A stretch of DNA of 64,000 bases, taken from the NCBI GenBank assembly GCA_963743285.1, contig CAVUPF010000008.1:167644-231643 (forward strand), in the 5' to 3' direction. Shown here in pieces: positions 33,793 through 41,138 of the stretch (position 1 is the stretch's first letter; every line of letters begins with the position of its first letter). This stretch comes from CAVUPF01 sp963743285 (GTDB lineage Bacteria > Actinomycetota > Thermoleophilia > Solirubrobacterales > 70-9). Made by a program: the position numbers and the translations under genes. The notes beneath the pieces were generated by a model. That model did not search any database and was not told where the DNA came from. It saw only the letters and a list, made by a program, of their open reading frames with translations.

Positions 33793-34827
33793 ATGAGAAT
33801 TCCGTCGAAAGGGCAGGATGTCGCTGGTCGCGCCGGTTGCGCTGTGCTGCTTGCGAGCGGTGTCCTCCTGCTGCTTGCCGCGCCTGTCTCAGCTTCGCCG
33901 ACGACGATCGGCCAGTTAGCCTCCGGCACCTCCCCTCCGGCGCTCTGTCATTTAGGCCCCTTCGACAGCCTCCAGCCCACCGTAATCTCGGGCAGCTCTT
34001 ACGTCGTCCCACCGGGGGGCGCGAAGGTCATCTCTTGGAGCACCAATGCGGCTGCTGGCGCCGGGCAGATGATGACGTTGAAGGTCTTTCGTCAGGTATC
34101 GGGCTTTACCTACAAGGTCGTCGGCCATGACGGCCCGCGCGAACTGACCCCTGGCACCGTCAACACCTTCCAGACCAATATCCCGGTCGAACCGGGCGAT
34201 GTGATCGGCAATAACGACGAGAACGCTTCCGAAACTATTCCCAACGCTTGCGTATTCTCGGCTCCGGGCGACTCCAATCTTGCTGCCCCAACCGAGTCTG
34301 ATCTGGCCGATGGAACGGCGGCAGAATTCAACTCAATCGAACCTGAATTGCGCCTGAATGTCGCGGCGGTAGTCACCGTGTTCCCGGGTATCACTTCGAT
34401 CAGCCCCGCCTCCGGCTCGATTGCGGGTGGCACCCCGGTAACGATCACCGGGCACGACTTCACGGCCGCTTCCGCGGTCAACTTCGGCAGCGTCCCCGCC
34501 AAGAGCTTCACGGTCAACTCCGATACTCAGATCACGGCATCCGCGCCTCCAAACGCGAAACCGGTCGCGGTCGAAACCAGCGTCACGACGGCAGTCGGGA
34601 CAAGCAGCGCAAGCGCTGCGGACATGTTCACCTACACCGCCTGCCTTGTTCCCAATCTGAAGGGCAAGACACTGACGGCTGCCGGCAAGAAGCTGAGGAA
34701 GGCCGACTGCAAGCTCGGCAAGGCCAAGGGCAAGAAGACCAAATCGGCCAAGGTGACAAAGCAGAGCCCCAAGCCGGGCAAGGTGCTGGCGCCGGGCGCC
34801 AAGGTGAACGTGGAGCTGGGCGGGTAG
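33793..34827 (+). CDS. Secreted IPT/TIG and PASTA domain protein
   Basis: 344 residues: a signal peptide (1-35, ending VSASP), an uncharacterised beta-rich domain (36-195), an IPT/TIG immunoglobulin-like domain (about 196-282: ITSISPASGSIAGGTPVTITG, VNFGSVPAKSFTVNSDTQI) and a PASTA domain (285-344: CLVPNLKGKTLTAAGKKL, VTKQSPKPGKVLAPGAKVNV). PASTA domains often bind muropeptides, so wall attachment is plausible. TAGTCT lies 9 nt before the ATG. Glu codons here are mixed GAA/GAG. Confidence 0.88.
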   Translation: MRIPSKGQDVAGRAGCAVLLASGVLLLLAAPVSASPTTIGQLASGTSPPALCHLGPFDSLQPTVISGSSYVVPPGGAKVISWSTNAAAGAGQMMTLKVFRQVSGFTYKVVGHDGPRELTPGTVNTFQTNIPVEPGDVIGNNDENASETIPNACVFSAPGDSNLAAPTESDLADGTAAEFNSIEPELRLNVAAVVTVFPGITSISPASGSIAGGTPVTITGHDFTAASAVNFGSVPAKSFTVNSDTQITASAPPNAKPVAVETSVTTAVGTSSASAADMFTYTACLVPNLKGKTLTAAGKKLRKADCKLGKAKGKKTKSAKVTKQSPKPGKVLAPGAKVNVELGG

Positions 34828-34865
34828 GCCCGAAAACCTGGCAGCCGCTACGCTCCATCCTCGCT

Positions 34866-34895
34866 TTGTCCGGACAAAAGTCGTACACTTTCCGC
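34866..34895 (+). promoter_or_regulatory. tacA promoter with perfect 12-bp palindrome
   Basis: TTGTCCGGACAA (34866-34877) is a perfect palindrome. It lies 6 bp upstream of the -10 box TACACT (34884-34889), which is 6 nt from GTG 34896. The position suits repression by the TacA ribbon-helix-helix dimer, alone or with TacT, as in other TacAT systems. Confidence 0.65.
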
Positions 34896-35177
34896 GTGGA
34901 ACCGACTACTAGCACCAAGACCCGCCGCATCGAGATCCGCGTCACCGAGGAGGAGCGTGGCCTCGAGCAGGCTGCGGCCGCCGCCAACGGCCAGACGCTC
35001 AGCGAGTTCGTCCGCCAGGCGGCACGTCGCGAGGCCGAGCAGGTGATGGCCGAGAGCACCGCCATCTCGCTCGATCAGGCAGAGGCGGAACGCTTCCTGA
35101 CCGCGCTCGACGATCCTGCCTCCTTCGAGGCCGGTTTGGGCGCCCTGATCGAGCGCCCCAGCGTCCTGGATCGTTGA
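34896..35177 (+). CDS. tacA: DUF1778 (TacA-like) antitoxin
   Basis: A 93-residue antitoxin. Ribbon-helix-helix at 9-50 (RRIEIRVTEEERGLEQAAAAA, then GQTLSEFVRQAARREAEQV) binds DNA; the C-terminal tail (SLDQAEAERFLTALDDPASFE) should wrap the toxin and block its active site. GTG at 34896 is chosen over a TTG at 34866, because the latter lies inside the operator palindrome and TACACT is 6 nt before the GTG. Its TGA overlaps the toxin TTG start (TTGA). Confidence 0.9.
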   Translation: MEPTTSTKTRRIEIRVTEEERGLEQAAAAANGQTLSEFVRQAARREAEQVMAESTAISLDQAEAERFLTALDDPASFEAGLGALIERPSVLDR

Positions 35178-35680
35178 CGGTCTTCGGTGCGGTCGAATCT
35201 CTCGACCGCCACCGGGTCGACCGCTTCCGGTGCGGCCGTGAGCAGCTCGACCGCTGGCTAGGGGCCTACGCCCGCCAGGGCCAGCGCCGCGACACCGCTC
35301 GGACCTTTGTGGTCTGCCATCCCGGTGGCACTGATGTGCTCGGCTACTACACACTCCTCGCCGCTCAGGTCGAGCACGGCGAGGCTACGGCAGCTGTGCG
35401 TCACGGCGCCTCGGCCCACTTCCCGATTCCGGTTTGTCTACTTGCTCGCCTTGCGGTCGACCGGTCCGAGCAGGGGGAAGGCCTGGGACGCAGTCTCCTG
35501 CTTGACGCCTTGAGGCGGATCGACCAAGCCTCCCGCGAGGTGGGGATGCGCGCCGTCCTGGTCCAAGCAGTCGACGACGATGGCGCCGCCTTCTACCGCC
35601 GCTTCGGCTTCCAGCCCGCGAGCAAGGAGCCGCGCACCCTGATGGTCCCTCTCGAAGCGGTCCGCCGGGTGCTCGGATAG
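35174..35680 (+). CDS. tacT: GNAT-fold acetyltransferase toxin (TacT-like)
   Basis: 168 residues. TacT enzymes acetylate the amino group of charged tRNAs and stop translation. FRCGREQLDRWLGAYARQGQ is the typical N-terminal block. The acetyl-CoA loop is DRSEQGEGLGRSLL (about 97-108), and catalytic Y141 sits in AAFYRRFGF. All key positions look intact, so the module is probably active. TTG start overlaps the antitoxin stop, giving translational coupling. Confidence 0.92.
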   Translation: MTVFGAVESLDRHRVDRFRCGREQLDRWLGAYARQGQRRDTARTFVVCHPGGTDVLGYYTLLAAQVEHGEATAAVRHGASAHFPIPVCLLARLAVDRSEQGEGLGRSLLLDALRRIDQASREVGMRAVLVQAVDDDGAAFYRRFGFQPASKEPRTLMVPLEAVRRVLG

Positions 35681-36746
35681 CAAGAGCCACCACCTCCTCC
35701 CCGGCCTCTGAAGGGTCGCTCCGCCCTCGCCCGAAGGGCCCGCGAGCCCGAGCGAGCACGCGTCCCCTCGAGCTCACATCCGAGCTGCTTGCTGAGCAGC
35801 GTCTTCCCCGGTGGCGATCGTCTTGTCTTTGTCCTTGCCGATTCCGACGTTTAGTCCTCGGCGCCGTAGTGGGCGGAGAGCGCCTGCCCGTCATCCAGCT
35901 CGCCCTCCCACTGCGTCGGCGCGGCGCCGCTCGTCCGCCTCAGCGTTACCAACATAGGCCCCGCGCCACTCGTGCAAGCTCGGGCGCGATCCGCAGCGCC
36001 CCGCCCGCGCGCTCCCGCAGGACGACGTAGTCGCCCTTCAGGTCGCCGCTGATCGTTATCTGGAGCAGTCCGTCCGCGCCTGCGATGATTGTAGATTCGC
36101 AGACAATACGTTTCGCTAGCCTTATACCGAACGCCTCGCTCGCCTCTCTCCTTCGGGTTGACTGTCGAGATCGCTGAAGACCGATCTCCGGGAGCCGTAG
36201 CTGAGAGGTACCCGAGAGCTGTTCCCAGACAGTTGTCCCGTATTGCTCCCCGCCCGGGAGGCGCTACCCCTGCGAACCCTGCACTTCCAATGGCCTCTTC
36301 TTCAAGGCCTCCCAGCACCCGCCGGTGGCGCTTCGCATAGACCGCCTTGCTGCGTCTCCAAGGCAGGGGGTATCGGAATGAGGCCGGCGCACGTCTTGGG
36401 AGAGATGCCACCAGCTGGCCCGTCTCACAGGGCCCAGAGCCTGGAGGTCAAACCATGCCCGGCATCAACGGCGCTCCATCAACCGACCTTCTCGCTCGAT
36501 GCGGGACGACTGTCTGCCTGAGCGGACACACGCCCCCAGGGCTTCCTTGCGCAACCACGCATCTGCCGCTACCCTGGCTGTCCGCTTGGGATCTTGCAGC
36601 ACCCGACCCGAGCGCCGGGAGAGCAGCGCCGAAGCACCCCCAGAGAGAGCTTCGGAGCAAACACCGCCGCCCTCAGGCCACGGCGACGCGTTCCGGCCAA
36701 GCTGGAGCGCAGTTGGTCGCTGCTCCGGGAGCCGATCCTTCGCTCT
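35681..36746. other. Long gap with a degenerate element (copy A) and no intact gene
   Basis: About 1.07 kb between two toxin-antitoxin modules. Its minus strand at 35850-36095 encodes two frame-disjoint pieces of one small protein: ITISGDLKGDYVVLRERAGG, and WEGELDDGQALSAHYGAED just before a stop. A diverged copy of the same stretch occurs at 48585-48800. Longer frames crossing this region are stop-poor only because of GC content and show no family features. The remainder (36100-36746) shows nothing I recognise. Confidence 0.5.
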
Positions 36747-36783
36747 GTATTGCAACGTATGGTCGCGTATTGTCATGTATGAT
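36747..36783 (+). promoter_or_regulatory. Four GTAT boxes in 10-bp phase at the DUF433 antitoxin promoter
   Basis: GTAT occurs at 36747, 36757, 36767 and 36777, exactly one helical turn apart. The last overlaps a good -10 box TATGAT (36778-36783). Ribbon-helix-helix antitoxins bind tandem boxes on one DNA face with this spacing, and the downstream gene has an RHH-like N-terminus. An autoregulatory operator is the simplest reading. Confidence 0.65.
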
Positions 36784-36807
36784 CCTAGAGGCAAAACGAG
36801 GTCCGCT

Positions 36808-37233
36808 ATGCCCCCCGCCAAAGCCAAGCAGAGCGTCAGCTTCCGTTTCGACCCGATCACGGTGAAGCGGCTCAAAGACCGTGCCGCTGAGTCCGGCGCC
36901 GGTCAGACGACGCTCGCCGAGCGCTACATCGAGGAGGGCCTCCGCCGCGACGAACACCCACTGATCTACTTTCGCGAGGGCGCGGCGGGGCGCCGCCCTG
37001 CCCTGCTCGGCTCCCGTCTCGACGTCGCCGACGTGGTCACGACAATCCGCCAGAACGAGGGCTCCGTCGAGCTGGCTGCCGAGTACCTGGAGGTGCCTGT
37101 CGAGCAGGTCGAGGCCGCCGCCCGCTACTACGCCGACTACCGCGAGGAGCTCGACGCGCTGATCGAGCGCGCCCGTCTCGCCGCAGAGCGCGAGCGTCAG
37201 CGCTCGCTCCACCAGCAAGAGGCGCTCGGGTAG
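36808..37233 (+). CDS. DUF433-type antitoxin with RHH-like N-terminus
   Basis: 141 residues. The N-terminal 45 (KQSVSFRFDPITVKRLKDRAAESGAGQTTLAERYIEEGL, cited as SVSFRFDPITVKRLKDRAA and QTTLAERYIEEGL) look like a ribbon-helix-helix DNA-binding unit. The rest carries DUF433 (PALLGSRLDVADVVTTIRQN, AAEYLEVPVEQVEAAARYYADY), which resembles a small HTH and pairs with DUF5615 toxins. ACGAGG lies 5-6 nt before the ATG. Eleven bases separate it from the toxin gene. Confidence 0.85.
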   Translation: MPPAKAKQSVSFRFDPITVKRLKDRAAESGAGQTTLAERYIEEGLRRDEHPLIYFREGAAGRRPALLGSRLDVADVVTTIRQNEGSVELAAEYLEVPVEQVEAAARYYADYREELDALIERARLAAERERQRSLHQQEALG

Positions 37234-37243
37234 CCGCGGCGCG

Positions 37244-37609
37244 GTGAAGCTGCTGCTCGACGAGATGATCTCGCCGCGCATTGCCCGCGAGCTCCGCGCC
37301 TGCGGTCATGACGTGCAGGCGGTCAAGGCCGATCGCGCCGACCTGGAAGCGGCGAGCGACCGCGACGTCCTCCTCCGTGCCGCCGCCGAGCGGCGTGCCC
37401 TAGTGACCAACGACGTGCTCGACTTCCAGCTGCTCCACGGCCAGCTGCTGGCAGCCGGCGAAGAGCACTACGGCATCGTCTTCACCGACGATGCCACGAT
37501 GCCTCGCAACAAGGCCTCGATCCCTCTCTGGGTCGGGGCGCTGAGCGATCTGCTTGCAGCCAGCCCGCTGGACGAGGCGCTTCGCAATCGCATCCGCCAC
37601 CTTCCCTAG
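37244..37609 (+). CDS. DUF5615 PIN-like toxin
   Basis: 121 residues of the Mut7-C/DUF5615 PIN-like family, likely an RNase toxin. Acidic residues typical of the fold are present: LLLDEMISPRIAREL (first Asp-Glu), SDRDVLLRAAAE and LVTNDVLDFQLLH. GTG start at 37244. It is the second gene of a module with DUF433, the usual order. No truncation or frameshift is seen. Confidence 0.88.
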   Translation: MKLLLDEMISPRIARELRACGHDVQAVKADRADLEAASDRDVLLRAAAERRALVTNDVLDFQLLHGQLLAAGEEHYGIVFTDDATMPRNKASIPLWVGALSDLLAASPLDEALRNRIRHLP

Positions 37610-37623
37610 CGTCCGCCAGCCTG

Positions 37624-37744
37624 TCCGCTCCGGCCCCGCAGCACCTCAGGCCGAGCGAGGGACGAAGCACCGATGCGAGCAGCGGAGAGAGGTTCCAGTA
37701 ACGCCCACCGATTTGATCTGGGCACGCCGCGCCCGAGCACCGAG
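37624..37744 (+). repeat. Direct repeat, copy 1 (upstream of MntA-HepT)
   Basis: Bases 37624-37729 are identical over 106 bp to 38508-38613 (offset 884). Similarity continues with three mismatches to 37744/38628. Copy 1 follows the DUF433-DUF5615 module and copy 2 follows MntA-HepT, so MntA-HepT is bracketed. No gene, transposase or obvious terminator lies inside the repeat. Confidence 0.95.
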
Positions 37745-37806
37745 GAGTGTCTTGTCCCGCTGCTCGATCGCAGGTCCCGATTCACCTCCTACCATTTGAC
37801 CACCCG

Positions 37807-38112
37807 ATGAGAGAGCCAATCACCAACAACCCCGTTCTCGTCCGCCGTGAGTCACGCGATCAGATCACGCGCATCGCCTCCGCTCACGGCGCAGGCAACG
37901 TTCGCGTCTTCGGCTCGGCCGGGCGCGGAGAAGCCGGCGCCGCCGACCTAGACCTCCTGGTCGAGATGGCGGCAGATCGCAACTTGCTCGACCTGATCGC
38001 CCTCAACCAGGAGCTGGAGGAGGCGCTCGGAGTGAAGGTCGACGTCATCAGCGCCGCCGGCCTCTCTCCGTATCTGCGCGATCGCATCCTCGCCGAGGCG
38101 GTCCCACTTTGA
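37807..38112 (+). CDS. mntA: MNT-domain nucleotidyltransferase antitoxin
   Basis: A 101-residue minimal nucleotidyltransferase. MntA neutralises HepT by adding AMP to a tyrosine. The active site reads FGSAGRGEAGAADLDLLVEM: G36-S37 and D47-x-D49, with nine residues between, one fewer than the usual GSx10DxD, although all key residues are kept. ATG at 37807; TACCAT lies about 11 nt upstream. Its stop overlaps the HepT start (TTGA). Confidence 0.9.
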   Translation: MREPITNNPVLVRRESRDQITRIASAHGAGNVRVFGSAGRGEAGAADLDLLVEMAADRNLLDLIALNQELEEALGVKVDVISAAGLSPYLRDRILAEAVPL

Positions 38113-38477
38113 AGGACGAGCAGGCCTACCTGCTCCACATCCGCGACGCCATCGATCGCATCCTCACCTACACCAAGGAGGGTCGCGACGTCTTCCTCGG
38201 CGACTCGATGATCCAGGACGCGGTCCTGCGCAACATGGAGATCCTCGGCGAGGCCTCAAAGCGCGTCTCCCAGTTGCTGCGCGATCGCGCTCCCGGCGTG
38301 CCGTGGCGGCAGATGGCCGGTATGCGCGACAAGCTGATCCACGATTACTTCGGTGTCGACCTCAGCCTCGTCTGGGACGTGGTCGACTCCGAGTTGCCGA
38401 CGGCCAAGGAGCGCATCGAGGCCCTCATCGAAGAGCTCGCCCAACTCGGTGCCGACGACCTCGACTCGCTGTCCTGA
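38109..38477 (+). CDS. hepT: HepT-like HEPN ribonuclease toxin (DUF86)
   Basis: 122 residues, all helical. The HEPN RNase motif Rx4HxY is RDKLIHDY (R73, H78, Y80); Y80 is the expected AMPylation target of MntA. DAVLRNMEILGEASKRVS is the family-defining helix. TTG start coupled to the mntA stop. The module appears complete and is bracketed by the 106-bp direct repeats. Confidence 0.93.
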   Translation: MKDEQAYLLHIRDAIDRILTYTKEGRDVFLGDSMIQDAVLRNMEILGEASKRVSQLLRDRAPGVPWRQMAGMRDKLIHDYFGVDLSLVWDVVDSELPTAKERIEALIEELAQLGADDLDSLS

Positions 38478-38507
38478 CCCACACCACACCCCGCGCTACC
38501 CGGGCCT

Positions 38508-38628
38508 TCCGCTCCGGCCCCGCAGCACCTCAGGCCGAGCGAGGGACGAAGCACCGATGCGAGCAGCGGAGAGAGGTTCCAGTAACGCCCACCGATTTGA
38601 TCTGGGCACGCCGGGGCCCAGCACCGAG
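38508..38628 (+). repeat. Direct repeat, copy 2 (downstream of MntA-HepT)
   Basis: This copy is identical to copy 1 over 38508-38613 and near-identical to 38628. It lies 30 bp after the hepT stop. Left of the repeat the two loci have no similarity, so the boundary is sharp on that side. Confidence 0.95.
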
Positions 38629-38682
38629 CCGCGCCGATTCTTCCTATCTATCGCCCAGCTTTGCCAATATTGTCCGACAGAA

Positions 38683-38701
38683 TATGAAGGCGGCCTTCAT
38701 A
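38683..38701 (+). promoter_or_regulatory. Palindrome upstream of the orphan RHH antitoxin
   Basis: TATGAAGG (38683-38690) and CCTTCATA (38694-38701) are perfect inverted arms around CGG. The right arm abuts the Shine-Dalgarno GAGGAGG (38702-38708). A dimer bound here would block initiation or the promoter. A candidate autoregulatory operator. Confidence 0.55.
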
Positions 38702-38716
38702 CGAGGAGGCCAAGAC

Positions 38717-39007
38717 ATGGCGAAGGTAAAGCCAACCAGCAAGAACCCGAAGACGAAGTTGGGGACCGAGATCACCCCCGAGATCGCCGATGCCCTCGCC
38801 GTCGAGGCCGAGCGTGGCTACGACCTGTCGAAGGCCAAGCGACGCCGGGTTGGCCGCCCCTCGCTTGCCGGCGGCGGAGCCTCCCCCCGGATGAGCTTCC
38901 GCACCACCCCGGACCTCTACCGGGCGGCCCAGGAGCGCGCCAACCAGGAAGGGCGCTCAGTCAGCGACCTCGCCCGCGAGGCCGTGGCGCGCTACGTGAA
39001 GTCCTGA
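38717..39007 (+). CDS. Ribbon-helix-helix (CopG-like) antitoxin without a partner toxin
   Basis: 96 residues. The C-terminal half is an RHH fold (RMSFRTTPDLYRAAQERANQ, then EGRSVSDLAREAVARYV). The N-terminal half (EITPEIADALAVEAERGYDL, RRRVGRPSLAGG) resembles the toxin-binding part of antitoxins paired with small RNases. ATG at 38717 has GAGGAGG 8 nt upstream; an ATG at 38684 lies inside the palindrome. The next gene is on the other strand and is not a toxin. Confidence 0.8.
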   Translation: MAKVKPTSKNPKTKLGTEITPEIADALAVEAERGYDLSKAKRRRVGRPSLAGGGASPRMSFRTTPDLYRAAQERANQEGRSVSDLAREAVARYVKS

Positions 39008-39034
39008 GCCGCAACACCGCCCGAGCAGACGATC

Positions 39035-39544
39035 TCACCCGCCGAGCGCACCACCACTCAGCGCCGCGATGAACGGCTCCCGCACCGCCGCATCGCAATG
39101 CTCGGCCTCTAGCGCCCGCTTCTCGGCATCCGGGTCCGCGCCGGCCGAATAGTCGCGCCCCGGACCACACGCGAGCGGCAGCGAGGAGCGCCCATCCCAG
39201 GGCGGACCCGGAAAGGTGGCGTCGATCACGATCCGCTCGGCCTCGACGACCGCGGTCAGGTAGCGATGCACGTCGACCAGGCCCTCCTCAGGCACGGCGT
39301 CCGCGGCCCGCTCGCCGAACAGCTCGCGGGCGCCCTGCCGATCCAAGCGATAGACCCGGTGGACGATCTGCGGATCCGTCTCGGGAATCCGCTCAGCCAG
39401 CTCCTGCGCCAGGTAGAAGTGCTTGGTCGAGCAGGTGCCGCGGCGCTCACTCAGCATCCCCTCGACACTGCGATCGCTCGGCCGCCCGTAGTCGAGCGCC
39501 CGCACGGCCTCGATCAGCTCAACCAGCGAGGAATCGTCGGACAT
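39035..39544 (-). CDS. Putative transglutaminase-like cysteine-fold protein
   Basis: 169 residues, no signal peptide. GTCSTKHFYLAQEL has the helix-capping Cys, VDVHRYLTAVV the His, and IVIDATF the Asp in the order and spacing of a transglutaminase-like catalytic triad. The rest is not conserved in any family I know. ATG at 39544. The inference rests on the triad pattern only, so a peptidase or amidase activity is speculative. Confidence 0.6.
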   Translation of the reverse strand: MSDDSSLVELIEAVRALDYGRPSDRSVEGMLSERRGTCSTKHFYLAQELAERIPETDPQIVHRVYRLDRQGARELFGERAADAVPEEGLVDVHRYLTAVVEAERIVIDATFPGPPWDGRSSLPLACGPGRDYSAGADPDAEKRALEAEHCDAAVREPFIAALSGGALGG

Positions 39545-39697
39545 AAGGTGGTCGATGGCGGTAAGGGTAAGGCTCGTCGATGCGTGCCTCAGTAGAGCAC
39601 TGAAACCAACAGCCGCAGTTCATCGTCCAGCTCCGGGTTTTTCGCATCAAGGCGCTACCGCTGCTTCGCACGCATGTGAGCGGCTGGGCTGGATCTG

Positions 39698-40291
39698 TCA
39701 CGGCGATGCGACAACGACGAACCAGCGGCCCTCGTAGAGAACCGAGCCGCCGCCCAACTCCTGCATGAGCTGGGCGGCGCTGAAGTAGCGCTTGTAGACG
39801 TAGAAGGACTCCCCGCTATTGAGCGTCCGCTTCTGTTCTCGCTCGACCGGTTGGCGGTCGGGTCGCCGTGCGGCGTCGACGACGACCAGCTGCGGCGCCA
39901 CCCGGCGTGCCTCGGCCAGGAACAGCTCGCGCTGGGGCTTCTCAAGGTGGCCGTAAAAATGCCCGGTGAAGGCGCGCTCGAAGGAGCGGTCGGCGAAGGG
40001 CAGGTCAAGCGCGTCACCACAGATGAAGTTCCCTGCCTGCATGCGCTCGCGGGCAATCGCCAGCATCCGCTCGCTCTGGTCCAGCCCGGTCACCTCGCCG
40101 CGCAGATGGCGAGTCAGAAAGCCCGTGCCGCAGGCGATGTCCAGGGTTCGCCCCGACGGGAGGGAGGCGATCGTCTGCTCAAGCTCACCAAGCTCGTCAT
40201 CCCAGTGGGGCCGCTCAAGTCCGTCGAAGCGGCCCAGCCCGAGGTACCACTCGTCGTACTCCGGTGCCCGCGTGTCGTAGTACTCCTTCAA
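39698..40291 (-). CDS. Class I SAM-dependent methyltransferase
   Basis: 197 residues. The SAM pocket is RTLDIACGTGFLTRHLRGEVTGLD (motif I LDIACGTG, acidic end of strand 2 in TGLD), and motif II is GDALDLPFADRSFERAF. YYDTRAPEYDEWYLG at the N-terminus is typical of small-molecule or quinone-type methyltransferases. TTG start at 40291. Substrate unknown. Confidence 0.88.
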   Translation of the reverse strand: MKEYYDTRAPEYDEWYLGLGRFDGLERPHWDDELGELEQTIASLPSGRTLDIACGTGFLTRHLRGEVTGLDQSERMLAIARERMQAGNFICGDALDLPFADRSFERAFTGHFYGHLEKPQRELFLAEARRVAPQLVVVDAARRPDRQPVEREQKRTLNSGESFYVYKRYFSAAQLMQELGGGSVLYEGRWFVVVASP

Positions 40292-40312
40292 CGAGCGCTG
40301 AGGTTGTCCGGG

Positions 40313-40738
40313 CTACTTGCTCCCGGGGGGAGGGGGCCGGCCCTCCTCGAAGCGTTCAAGGCCGTCCTCGGGGATCGCGTCCCAGGACAGGGCCGAGGAC
40401 ACCCACTGGCGCCAGGATGGCCGAATCCCGGGATCTCCCCCCACGGCACCCAGCCGCACCCCTCTCATCGGGATCACCACTGAAGAGGTGCCCGCCGCAG
40501 TGAACGCAGAAGGACTTGGGCCGGCCGTCCGGCGGGCGAAGGTGCGGATCGCCTCAGCCCCCTCGACGATCTCAAATCCCTCTGCCGAGACTGGCGCATT
40601 CAACGTCGAGGTCGTCCTGCTGCGCCGCTGGCAGCGTTTGCAATGGCAATAGCCGGCGCCATGGAACGGCGTCGTGATCTGGAAGCGGACAGTGCCACAC
40701 AGGCATCTTCCCGTCAGCGGTGACTCCGGCGATGGCAT
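40313..40738 (-). CDS. GFA-family zinc enzyme with two compensating frameshifts
   Basis: 141 residues. N-terminal GRCLCGTVRF and GYCHCKRCQRRS are the first zinc ligands of the GFA (glutathione-dependent formaldehyde-activating-like) family, and the C-terminus (RLGAVGGDPGIRPSWRQWV) is also normal. Between them, the expected RPKSFCVHCGGHLFSGDPDER is encoded in another frame: a base is missing near 40550 and one is extra about 60 nt later. As read, the second Cys pair is lost and zinc binding should fail. Probably indel errors or a pseudogene. Confidence 0.75.
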   Translation of the reverse strand: MPSPESPLTGRCLCGTVRFQITTPFHGAGYCHCKRCQRRSRTTSTLNAPVSAEGFEIVEGAEAIRTFARRTAGPSPSAFTAAGTSSVVIPMRGVRLGAVGGDPGIRPSWRQWVSSALSWDAIPEDGLERFEEGRPPPPGSK

Positions 40739-40793
40739 GGCCGAGAGGCTAGCCGACGATCTACCGCGGAGCCAGCGAGCTTATGCTTCGAAC

Positions 40794-41038
40794 TTGACCG
40801 GCGAGGGATTCATCGTACGGCGATGCTGGCAGGCCGACGTGCCGGCCGTGTTGGATCTCTGGGCGCAGGCGCGAAGCGAGCATGCAAACACCCCAGACCG
40901 CTTCGAGACGTTGAGTTCCTCATTGCCGATTCTCCGGCTACCCTCTTGGTGGCCGAGCGAGACAGACAGATCGTCGGCGCCCTGATCGCCGCCCTCCCGT
41001 CGGGCCGCATGCGTAGCGGCTGGCTCGGGGGCTGCTGA
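40794..41038 (+). pseudogene. Truncated, frameshifted GNAT acetyltransferase
   Basis: FIVRRCWQADVPAVLDLWAQ and ARSEHANTPDRFET begin a GNAT domain. After a shift near 40910, EFLIADSPATLLVAERD and QIVGALIAALPSG continue in the next frame and stop at 41038, before the acetyl-CoA loop. So only the first half of the fold remains. TATGCT lies 6 nt before a TTG at 40794, a former leaderless start. Confidence 0.65.
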
Positions 41039-41138
41039 AGGCGCCGGAGCATCCGACGCCGTTGACGGGAGAGCGGCGTCGTGAGAGAGTCGCCGCGTTA
41101 GAACGAAGAGTCAAGAAAGTGTCAGGTTCGTAGCGACG

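Noticed and set aside
35851..36411. 186-codon minus-strand frame in the long gap as a real gene
   Set aside because: It changes character where it meets the degenerate element, and the conserved peptide is split between frames.
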